From: a virus
Direction: 5' to 3' (one strand)
Virus record (IMG/VR): IMGVR_UViG_3300049489_000400
Location: 1 to 64,000 of that record
Length of the DNA: 64,000 nucleotides
This document shows, one piece after another, positions 56,587 to 64,000 of the stretch. Position 1 is the stretch's first letter; the number at the start of each line of letters is the position of its first letter. The notes beneath the pieces are model-generated. The model did not search any database, was not told where the DNA came from, and was given only the letters and a program-made list of their open reading frames with translations. A program made the position numbers and the translations under genes.

Positions 56587-58314
56587 TTAATTTATATCTA
56601 GTAATACCTGCCTATCATTAATTTTAGGGGTCAAACTGTACTGTGTCAATCTGTTTTGATATGGTATCAAAAAGTCTTCTATGAAATTTTGAATCTCCCA
56701 ATCAGCCATTCCGTTTGAATTATTTCTGAACCAATTTAAAATAAATCCGCTACCTTGTAAAAATTGTGGATTTTTAATATGTGGCTCTAAACCGCTTGTC
56801 AAAGGTCTTGAATTTTTACCTCTTACAAGTGGTCTCATTTTGAAGTCATGAATTTTATAGACATCATTTGAATCATTAGAATCTAAATATAAAGATATTT
56901 TTATTTTTTCGACATCTTCATTAGAATTAAATCTCAAATTTATACCTTGATTTACATTCAATTTTCGCTCTGGTCCAGTTATAGGCTGACTATCAGCAGC
57001 ATATATTATCGCTCTTACAAAATACCATTCATTTTCTATTTTAGTTATAGATTGAGTATTATCTAACAAGAATGTATTTTCTGTAAGTAAGTTGTCTATT
57101 CTTTGGAATGACAAAGGCTTATATATGTTGTTTCTGTTATAACCTGTTACTCCAAATCGGATAGTTCCAGAAGTTCCTATATTCCTTTTTATTAAAAAAG
57201 TTATCTCGTAATCAATTTCTTTGTCTACGATTATTAACTGTTCTGGTAAAGTTATTGTCTCTGGATTATCTAAGTCAAATCCGAATCCTTGCAATCCTGC
57301 TCCACCTATTAACCCAGCTACAAATTTAGTTCCTTCATTAGTTATGAAGACATTATCTTCATTTATCAAATCATATTTAGAAAGATCAACAAAATCTTTT
57401 GTATTCTCTTCTGTTTTATTAATTTGAGTTGAAAAATAAGTCCCATTATACATAGGTGAAGATTGTCCGATACACCAACCGTGTTTATGTTTTTCTACAA
57501 CATCTACAAGAAATTCGTCATAGTGGTTTTTACAAATTAATCTTAACCATTCACCTCTAATCGGAACTTTAGAACCATTCAACAGATTTGAACCTTTCTC
57601 TTTGTAAATCATTTGAGTACCTCTCTTACGAATTTCGTCATAGAAATTGTTAGCTAGGAATTGTAAATCCATGAATGGTATTTGGTCTTCACAAAAAGCA
57701 ATATTTCTCTGCTTCATATACTCTATCAAATATTTCCTTTTGTAAAGTATAGTATCAAATTCATGCATGAATGCAGAAATATAAGCAAGAAAGAAACAAA
57801 CTGCTGACCATAAAGATACGAAATCAGTATCATCCACTCCTTCACCTCTTTCTATGAATTCTGGAAGTATCCCTGATTTGTAAATCTTCTTTAGAAGGTT
57901 ATTTGCAGTCGCTGAAGTTAATGCATCATTACAAACCAAATCCTCAAATATGCTTTCAAGACTTACCGTATTATTGCATATTTGTATGATTATATTACCT
58001 ATGAGTTGTAATCCTTGAAATTCTAGTATCCCAGTACCATCTGAACCTAATCTCTGGTATTTGAATTCAAAGAATATTAAACCAGGAACATTTCCTGTTA
58101 TATTAGATAGATTAGCATTTGTTAGAGACATCCAAGAACTGTAGTTCACCCCGTCAGTTGAGTATCTAAAACTTTTTGTAAAATATCTATTTGGAGTCTC
58201 ACCTTGAATTGTATCTACAAAACTTGTTATAGTTACATTCCCTGCAACTGCTCCTTGGGAGTATATAAATAAAACATCCCCAATTTCCGATACTGTATTT
58301 CCTACAACTGCCAT
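56587..58314 (-). CDS. Baseplate or tail protein, unknown type
   Basis: A 575-residue protein. Residues about 125-260 are helical with DDTDFVSLWSAVCFFLAYIS and DFDTILYKRKYLIEYMKQRN; the rest is beta-rich, including a jelly-roll-like part at about 330-500. Position right after the baseplate J and gp-like genes suggests a baseplate wedge or fibre-attachment protein like T4 gp7/gp10, but no homology is recognised. Confidence 0.65.
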   Translation of the reverse strand: MAVVGNTVSEIGDVLFIYSQGAVAGNVTITSFVDTIQGETPNRYFTKSFRYSTDGVNYSSWMSLTNANLSNITGNVPGLIFFEFKYQRLGSDGTGILEFQGLQLIGNIIIQICNNTVSLESIFEDLVCNDALTSATANNLLKKIYKSGILPEFIERGEGVDDTDFVSLWSAVCFFLAYISAFMHEFDTILYKRKYLIEYMKQRNIAFCEDQIPFMDLQFLANNFYDEIRKRGTQMIYKEKGSNLLNGSKVPIRGEWLRLICKNHYDEFLVDVVEKHKHGWCIGQSSPMYNGTYFSTQINKTEENTKDFVDLSKYDLINEDNVFITNEGTKFVAGLIGGAGLQGFGFDLDNPETITLPEQLIIVDKEIDYEITFLIKRNIGTSGTIRFGVTGYNRNNIYKPLSFQRIDNLLTENTFLLDNTQSITKIENEWYFVRAIIYAADSQPITGPERKLNVNQGINLRFNSNEDVEKIKISLYLDSNDSNDVYKIHDFKMRPLVRGKNSRPLTSGLEPHIKNPQFLQGSGFILNWFRNNSNGMADWEIQNFIEDFLIPYQNRLTQYSLTPKINDRQVLLDIN

Positions 58315-58658
58315 TATTCGTAATTAAAATTCAATTGTGCAATATCATCTATGAAAAATTTCTCTGCTTCTTCATCGCTGACTATCAATTCACCAGTCAC
58401 ATCAACTTCTAGTATTATATCAATATCTTGATTTACAAGTAATTCATTTTCAATACCTTCAGTTCCATTTTTCAATTTTCTTCTTTCTAACAACTCAACT
58501 TCCTCAGTCGGTGCGTCTTTGAAAGTTACTAATTCAGAATCAACATTTACTACCTTATCATCGAAATTAACGGACATGGTGAAGGAACCATTATCGCTAG
58601 ATAAACTGGTAAGATTATCAACCTGACTTTTAGTTCTTGTATTTAATACCTTATCCAT
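58314..58658 (-). CDS. Small baseplate-region protein
   Basis: A 114-residue acidic protein with no recognised motif. It overlaps the next gene by one base and follows baseplate J by one base, so it is fixed in the baseplate operon. Confidence 0.65.
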   Translation of the reverse strand: MDKVLNTRTKSQVDNLTSLSSDNGSFTMSVNFDDKVVNVDSELVTFKDAPTEEVELLERRKLKNGTEGIENELLVNQDIDIILEVDVTGELIVSDEEAEKFFIDDIAQLNFNYE

Positions 58659-58659
58659 A

Positions 58660-59856
58660 TTACAAAGACTTTAAAACTGTAATCTGATAAGCGAAATCAG
58701 ACTCAGCTGGGTAATATACTGGGTTCAGTGTTCCTGAAACATTTTCAAGAATATTGCCATTTATATTCATCATAAGGAAACCTCTGAATCTCGGCAAATA
58801 ACCTCTCGGTATTGTGAAATTAGTATTTGGATAAAAATAGTTATCTAATACAAGATTTACTCCTGGTACAGATTTAACAGCGTTGATTAAATCAATCCAT
58901 TCGATTACAGTATCTTGCTTCCAGAATCTCCAATCAACTACCTTACTTAAAGCTATTTGACACTGTTTTCTTATTTCATCTGTAGAGTACGAATTATCTA
59001 TATCAACTCTACAGCTAACATCTATTACAAAATAAGGAACATTCTTTATTTTTATTCCATAATTTTGAAGACCATCTGGCTTCAATTCACATAAACTCAA
59101 ATATTGTTCTGCTTTAACTAAAAAGTCAGCAAGTTCTGCATTCGTAAAATCCACTCCGTTTACAGAAGCAACTCCTATGCATAAATCACCAACATTGTCC
59201 AAGCCTTGATTAAATACTCTTAAAACATTTGAATTGAATTTTCTGAATATCTGTTCCAAATATGAAATAGTAGTTCTTGCCAGTACATTTATCTCATCTT
59301 TTATTCTCATTCTGAATAAATCGTCGTCTTCAAAATCACGACCTCCAGTCATAGAAAATTCATTTATGACATATTCGTGTCCAGAAGGAACTGGAGTAAC
59401 AGAATTAACAGTGAGAGCATCCACATTTGTACTCACGCCAGTGTTTTGACTAGAAACCTTAACATAAGTATAGCCTTCAGCTGGTATAATTGCTATCTCT
59501 ACTACATCAAATTTTTGACCGCTTCCTGAAAAATAATTCGTTCCTGGAGTATAAGTTGTGCCTGGTGTTCCTACCACTCTAACAAAACCGCTGCTTTTTA
59601 ATGCGCCTTGTCTTGGAGCAACACCTTTAAGTTCTGCGATGGTATCCAAGTATTGACCAGTCGCTGAATCTGGGAATAGATGAGCTTCAATAACAGCTAC
59701 ATCCTTTAGAGTTTTTTGTGCTAATTTTGCTGCTCCGTAAGCAATCCCATTAACAACCGACCCAGGTGATACTTTAGTTATCTTGTCGGTTTGATTGAGT
59801 AATGTTTCAGAAAAAATCTGCTTTAACTCTTCTACCGTTGTTATCTTTGTAATCAT
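58660..59856 (-). CDS. Baseplate J-like wedge protein (gp6-type)
   Basis: A 398-residue protein matching the Baseplate_J family: PGSVVNGIAYGAAKLAQKTL near residue 31, FPDSATGQYLDTIAELKGV near 61, a beta region with FVRVVGTPGTTYTPGT, and MTGGRDFEDDDLFRMRIKDE near 170. Dimers of this protein form the ring of the contractile baseplate (T4 gp6, P2 gpJ). It is good evidence that the phage has a contractile tail. Confidence 0.9.
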   Translation of the reverse strand: MITKITTVEELKQIFSETLLNQTDKITKVSPGSVVNGIAYGAAKLAQKTLKDVAVIEAHLFPDSATGQYLDTIAELKGVAPRQGALKSSGFVRVVGTPGTTYTPGTNYFSGSGQKFDVVEIAIIPAEGYTYVKVSSQNTGVSTNVDALTVNSVTPVPSGHEYVINEFSMTGGRDFEDDDLFRMRIKDEINVLARTTISYLEQIFRKFNSNVLRVFNQGLDNVGDLCIGVASVNGVDFTNAELADFLVKAEQYLSLCELKPDGLQNYGIKIKNVPYFVIDVSCRVDIDNSYSTDEIRKQCQIALSKVVDWRFWKQDTVIEWIDLINAVKSVPGVNLVLDNYFYPNTNFTIPRGYLPRFRGFLMMNINGNILENVSGTLNPVYYPAESDFAYQITVLKSL

Positions 59857-60785
59857 ATAACAGCTGTTTTAATGATCAATAAATTAAATTTTGTATTAAC
59901 TTCAAAGTCCACAAACAGGTCTCCATTATCATGAGACAATGCTGTTACTTTAAAATCTTTAAATAAGTCATCCGAACCAAATGATTTTGTCATTTCTCTA
60001 ACAATAGAAGGGTAATTCAATTGCGAATAATTTGAACCCTTGTAAATAGAACCATTCAATCCAAGACTAGGAAATTCAGGAATATCACCCTTTTCTAATT
60101 GAGACAGTATATCGACACTTTGATATACAGTTTCTTTATAACCAAGTACAACCAAGTCCTCCTCAGTTGTGTCGAAAGTTAAGAGTTTTTTCAAATCCTT
60201 ACCATATATTCTTTCTCCAATAGTATTATCTATCATAGAAGTAACAAGATTGTTTTGGAATGAATCGTTTCTTAACTCCAAATCTGTACCACCGTCAATG
60301 TCCCAATCGACTTCTCTCAAATCATTATCTAATGCTATATTTTGACCTGAATTTTGAAAATTAACATCTTTCAATACATTTCTAGCTACGTCTTCCATAG
60401 TCTCATTTGCAGACATCTGATATTGGAAGACAAAACCTCTACTTGTTTTTCCTTTTACGATGCTTGATCTCAGATATTTAGAAAGTTTCTGAGTTCTTTG
60501 TAATGATGTTTTAAGAACTTCAGCCATATCTAGTAAATCCCAAAAATCAGCTGTAGTCATCAAATTCTTTTTCTCTTTAAAAATAGAAGTCAATCTGATA
60601 GATTCTCTTTCAAGATTGTCTAATCCTACAAAATATTTTTTATCTATAAATTTCAAATCACCATTATAGAATTTTTCAATCTGTGGATACCCTACTTCAA
60701 AAAATCTTTTTGTAGCATAAAAAAAGTTGGTTATATCATAACCACTAATTTTATTAAATTTTTCTATTGTAGCTAAATCTGCCAT
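59853..60785 (-). CDS. Baseplate protein with gp25-like C-terminus
   Basis: A 310-residue protein. The middle part (SANETMEDVARNVLKDVNFQ) resembles a LysM-like repeat. The C-terminus (GDIPEFPSLGLNGSIY, then ALSHDNGDLFVDFEVN) resembles the GPW/gp25 family, which joins sheath and baseplate. It overlaps baseplate J by 4 bases, matching the usual gp25-gpJ order. Confidence 0.65.
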   Translation of the reverse strand: MADLATIEKFNKISGYDITNFFYATKRFFEVGYPQIEKFYNGDLKFIDKKYFVGLDNLERESIRLTSIFKEKKNLMTTADFWDLLDMAEVLKTSLQRTQKLSKYLRSSIVKGKTSRGFVFQYQMSANETMEDVARNVLKDVNFQNSGQNIALDNDLREVDWDIDGGTDLELRNDSFQNNLVTSMIDNTIGERIYGKDLKKLLTFDTTEEDLVVLGYKETVYQSVDILSQLEKGDIPEFPSLGLNGSIYKGSNYSQLNYPSIVREMTKSFGSDDLFKDFKVTALSHDNGDLFVDFEVNTKFNLLIIKTAVI

Positions 60786-60786
60786 A

Positions 60787-61527
60787 TTAAAAAAGAATCA
60801 TATCATTAAGTAATTGCGCCTTAGTTCTGAATACACCGCCAGCAGTCAAATTATCAAAAACTGTATTTGCTTGCTTATTCAACTTAGCATTAGTAAGTAG
60901 ATTTTTAAGTGATTTTTCGCTATCGAATCCTTGCAATTGTCTCACATCTCCTAATGCACGAATATCTAAACTGTAATTCCACATAGTGTTATTTTCCATG
61001 CTCTGATTGAACTGAAAATTCATAACTTCTATAATGAATTGCTGATTAAAAGTAAGATTGTACAAAATCAAGAATTTATGATTGGTAGAACCTTTAGTAT
61101 TTGATTCTGCAACCTCCTGACTTTGTAATATCATATCTTCTAACAGCTTAGTCGTTCCATAACCTGTCTTTACATTTAAATCATAATCTTTCAATCTTTT
61201 GTCACTTTCCTCTTTGTGAATCAAAAGTCTGAACTTCCTCCCGAAAGTTCCTTGAATTGAAAGATTATATGCTTGAAATGCATCTGTGTACTGAGTAAAG
61301 TATGCGTGTCCAGTCTTCTTTATATTCAATGGTGAAGTTCTTGAAATAGCAATAGCTGTAGGCATAACAGGGAAATGCATTATTTTCAGAGTGTTGAATT
61401 GACTATCAACTAACTCTAATGACATAGCATAATATTCAAAATCATTAGGATTTTTTGCATGTAGTGCTACCCTCCCCTCAGTTACGGCAAGTTCAGTCAC
61501 TTTCCTTCTTACAGATTCTACAGACAT
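60787..61527 (-). CDS. Tail tube or baseplate-hub LysM-region protein
   Basis: A 246-residue protein. The segment LKIMHFPVMPTAIAISRTSP with the following G-H-A resembles the 'FPV-x-P-x-x-I-x-x-x-R' N-terminal part of tail/baseplate LysM proteins (T4 gp53-type) of contractile systems. The rest is helical and ends LTAGGVFRTKAQLLNDM. Exact role is uncertain. Confidence 0.6.
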   Translation of the reverse strand: MSVESVRRKVTELAVTEGRVALHAKNPNDFEYYAMSLELVDSQFNTLKIMHFPVMPTAIAISRTSPLNIKKTGHAYFTQYTDAFQAYNLSIQGTFGRKFRLLIHKEESDKRLKDYDLNVKTGYGTTKLLEDMILQSQEVAESNTKGSTNHKFLILYNLTFNQQFIIEVMNFQFNQSMENNTMWNYSLDIRALGDVRQLQGFDSEKSLKNLLTNAKLNKQANTVFDNLTAGGVFRTKAQLLNDMILF

Positions 61528-61528
61528 T

Positions 61529-61987
61529 TTAATTCCAATTAGTTACTATACCACTTGAATTATTAATAGCTGTACCTGTCCTGAACCAAACATCTATAAT
61601 AGAAGATAACAAATCAGCTACTTCCTCGCTAGAACCACCAGATAATCCTAAAGAAAAGGCTGGAGTTAATACTACACTCGATGGTGGAATTACGCCAGTA
61701 AATGTAGGTTGCATTCCTGAAGCAAGCACTGTTGCATAAGATATTAACCCATTAACAAATCCTTGTTCTCCTAAAGTGGGAACGGTATTGAGATGAGCTT
61801 GTAATGATATAGTTGCTGCTTGAGAAGTTGAAGATAATGGAATAACAGAAGATGCATACGAATTTATAGCATTAGCCCATCTAACAGATGCTTCTGATAA
61901 CGAACTAGGGAAACCTTCATGTATTGGACTTTTTGCATCTATAATTTTCGTTATTTCATTTTTTAGATTTTGCTTCAATAACGGCAT
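61529..61987 (-). CDS. Small baseplate-region protein
   Basis: A 152-residue protein rich in Ser, Ala and Gly, containing SEASVRWANAINSYASSVIP and FTGVIPPSSVVLTPAFSLGL. I have seen this composition in small proteins next to spike genes in several large phages, with no known function. One-base spacing to both neighbours. Confidence 0.65.
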   Translation of the reverse strand: MPLLKQNLKNEITKIIDAKSPIHEGFPSSLSEASVRWANAINSYASSVIPLSSTSQAATISLQAHLNTVPTLGEQGFVNGLISYATVLASGMQPTFTGVIPPSSVVLTPAFSLGLSGGSSEEVADLLSSIIDVWFRTGTAINNSSGIVTNWN

Positions 61988-61988
61988 A

Positions 61989-62924
61989 TCAATCTGTATT
62001 AGTTAATTTTGACAAGAAGTTATCAAACTGTTCTTTAACAGCAGTAAATTCACTAATATTTATAGGTGTTCCACTTGGACCAAATGCTGTAGGTACGGTT
62101 AATTTAGAAATAGCATCTACGATAGAATCTAAATGAGATTTCAATGTACTACCTAAAACAACTGGTTCTTTGCCTTCTCCAAATTTTATAACACTGGAAT
62201 CGTCTGCTTTGATTTGTATTTGGGATTTGTTTATCAATATCTTATTATTGAATTCGTCTTCATATAAGAATCTATCAATAGTTTCATCACTATTTCCATT
62301 CAAAACTGTTCTCACTGAAACTGTTCCGTCAGTTTTACAAGCTGCTGTTTCTATGGTTTTATCGGAAATACTAACTATTCTGCCAGAAGCATTAACTAAT
62401 ACATCTCCATTTACTTTCAGTTTAAACTTAGAATTATTGTTCCTTGAGTTTAATATGATTTCAATCTCACCTTGAGTATCTTTATCCAGACCACTAGCAG
62501 TAATGGTAATTTTACCAGACTTACCATCTAAATCTAGGTCAACCATATTACCATTCATCCCTCTAGTAATACGAACTCTTTGCTCACTTAAAGAATGATA
62601 TTCATCTTCATATTTCAAACAAGCTATAATTACTGGTTCGTTATGCTTAGGAATATTAACCCAAACAACTGGCGTACCTTGCTGTCCTGGTCTATCTGGG
62701 AATTTCAATCTCTGCAAAACTTCTCTATCTACAAGTACGTTATGAAAATCTCCATACCCATAACCCCCATTCATAGAAATTCTACCGCTTCTGTAAACGT
62801 CTTCTTTGTATACATCTATATCAACATTTTTAGGTACAATTATATACCCAACCCCTGCTGATAAATTACCACTCGGCAATCCCTTTATTCCTAAATTTTC
62901 TGCTTCTTCCATATCAACATTCAT
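61989..62924 (-). CDS. Baseplate spike protein (gpV/gp5-like)
   Basis: A 311-residue protein. Residues about 45-105 form an OB-like domain (FPDRPGQQGTPVVWVNIPKH, IIACLKYEDEYHS), followed by repeated beta strands (VDLDLDGKSGKITITASG, KFKLKVNGDVLVNASGRI) typical of the triple-stranded beta-helix spike. The C-terminus (LKSHLDSIVDAISKL) is helical. It would pierce the outer membrane on contraction. Confidence 0.78.
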   Translation of the reverse strand: MNVDMEEAENLGIKGLPSGNLSAGVGYIIVPKNVDIDVYKEDVYRSGRISMNGGYGYGDFHNVLVDREVLQRLKFPDRPGQQGTPVVWVNIPKHNEPVIIACLKYEDEYHSLSEQRVRITRGMNGNMVDLDLDGKSGKITITASGLDKDTQGEIEIILNSRNNNSKFKLKVNGDVLVNASGRIVSISDKTIETAACKTDGTVSVRTVLNGNSDETIDRFLYEDEFNNKILINKSQIQIKADDSSVIKFGEGKEPVVLGSTLKSHLDSIVDAISKLTVPTAFGPSGTPINISEFTAVKEQFDNFLSKLTNTD

Positions 62925-64000
62925 TTTGTTGTTTTCTTCTTAAAAAGAATTGAAAAACAGGGTCATTAACTTTCCAACCAATACCTTCTTGCGGAACTGA
63001 TTTTTTCTTAGTAACATTATGTTCCTTAACTACAAATTCAGCGAATCTTTCTAATGCTTTGATTTTTAATTTGTCTTTGTTGTCAGTTCTTGCTATTTCT
63101 TCCTTACTTGGAACTTTCTCATTTGTCATCAAACCATCTGGATCATACTTCGTAAGTTTTGAACCTCTTATAGATATTTTCTTATCCAATTGTTCCCTAG
63201 TAAGAGTATTGAATATTTGTAAATGTCTTTCTATTACAGCTTTCTTTAAAGTTTTGGCTCTGTTTATAGCTAAAATAGGTGTTTTACCTCCTTTGTCAGA
63301 ATCTACGTAACCGACACATTCAAAAGGTGCATTTGGATATTCATTTATCAAAGATGCAGCTTTGTCTATATTTATAACATTAGATTCATACAATTGTTGT
63401 CTAAGACCAGGAAAATCTCTAATCTGTCTCTCCATTTTCTTGTCCATTGTATCTTTAGAAGGTGGCCAAGATTCTTTTGGAATTATCAAGTAGCTTCTAT
63501 CGTTATCGAAATAAACCTGAACTGATTTCTTAGATACTTTTTCTGGGTAATCTACCACTTTCGGTGGCGGGTCAGAATAAAGTATTAGATTCCAATAACT
63601 ATTTGTGCTAGCATCTTCAGGAGCACTCATATATTTCATAACCATCCCTCTACTAACTCTTAGAGTTGTTAGAAAATTTGGACCATTATCAGTCATTTGA
63701 TAAGAATGAGAAACTGAATCTACATAAAATTCTTCACCAGTAGGTAAGTATTGTATTTTCTGACCTCTTCTATGTCTGTAATCGCCTTTTATGGTTATAG
63801 TTCCTTGTCTAGTGAAGGGTAAATAAACATTTGATTCAACCATATACCTTAAATCTTCTATGGCTTTTTCTAACATTATTTTTCCGTCACTTATTTTTAT
63901 GAAATTTAAATAGTTAGAAACTACTGATAAAGGTTTTGAGCCCCAAACTTCGGCATATTCTTCAAAAAATACAGCAGCAACATGTTGAAATATCAAATCT
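62914..64000 (-). CDS. Baseplate hub protein with OmpA-like C-terminal domain (5' partial)
   Basis: The frame is open to base 64000, so the N-terminus is missing (no ATG at the first visible Met). The visible part holds TITIKGDYRHRRGQKIQYLP with FYVDSVSHSYQMT, a gpD/gp27-like hub core, then about residues 158-260 an OmpA-like domain (VQVYFDNDRSYL..., FECVGYVDSDKGGKTP, INRAKTLKKAVIER) of the type that binds peptidoglycan. It overlaps the spike by 11 bases. The fusion could hold the tail tip to the cell wall. Confidence 0.72.
   Translation of the reverse strand, partial: DLIFQHVAAVFFEEYAEVWGSKPLSVVSNYLNFIKISDGKIMLEKAIEDLRYMVESNVYLPFTRQGTITIKGDYRHRRGQKIQYLPTGEEFYVDSVSHSYQMTDNGPNFLTTLRVSRGMVMKYMSAPEDASTNSYWNLILYSDPPPKVVDYPEKVSKKSVQVYFDNDRSYLIIPKESWPPSKDTMDKKMERQIRDFPGLRQQLYESNVINIDKAASLINEYPNAPFECVGYVDSDKGGKTPILAINRAKTLKKAVIERHLQIFNTLTREQLDKKISIRGSKLTKYDPDGLMTNEKVPSKEEIARTDNKDKLKIKALERFAEFVVKEHNVTKKKSVPQEGIGWKVNDPVFQFFLRRKQQNEC

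Overview
The window is a continuous piece of a large, tailed, most likely contractile-tailed (myovirus-type) bacteriophage genome. Every supported gene lies on the minus strand, so the genome reads from base 64000 down to base 1. A Bacteroidota (Flavobacterium-like) host is the best guess: the DNA is very AT-rich, one lipoprotein has the 'SCKKED' start and one secreted protein the 'SYSQ' cleavage region typical of that phylum, Shine-Dalgarno sites are rare, and one promoter class resembles the Bacteroidota -33/-7 type. TAG, TGA and TAA all serve as stops, so the standard bacterial code applies.

Layout in transcription order. 64.0-52.8 kb: baseplate and tail (hub, spike, LysM/gp25-like parts, baseplate J, tail fibre with collar domain). 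52.8-52.4 kb: a gene-free control region with terminator, palindromes and direct repeats. 52.4-29.0 kb: replication, recombination and transcription, with a UvsW-like helicase, DnaB-type helicase, DnaG-type primase, a sigma-like protein, thymidylate synthase, a DnaE/Pol III alpha-type polymerase, HD nucleotidase, gp32-like ssDNA-binding protein, RecA/UvsX, SbcD, SbcC, a RuvC-like resolvase, a second sigma-like protein (next to SbcCD, as gp55 is in T4-like phages), UvrD-type helicase and RNase H. 28.8-10.4 kb: an accessory stretch of small genes, including an RmlC epimerase, an acyl carrier protein, HTH and AP2-like DNA-binding proteins, a J-domain protein, secreted proteins and a lipoprotein, a tRNA, a macro-domain protein, dUTPase and a DnaQ-like exonuclease. 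9.8-7.5 kb: terminase. 7.4-0 kb: Nudix hydrolase, collagen-like fibre, a permuted papain-like hydrolase, an AAA+ ATPase and the start of a glucosaminidase-type lysin.

The most striking non-coding result is a two-class regulatory grammar. Class A (six sites) is TTG, exactly 17 bases, then a TAGAACTTCG-like box. Class B (about fifteen sites, all in the same orientation) is CAAAGTTA, usually within the partial palindrome TAACAAAGTTA, placed 2-51 bases before start codons and often directly after an intrinsic terminator. With two phage sigma-like proteins present, these are probably temporal promoter classes. Several genes under 60 codons were found by reading the sequence: small membrane proteins, a zinc-ribbon protein, and one ORF broken by an in-frame amber codon.
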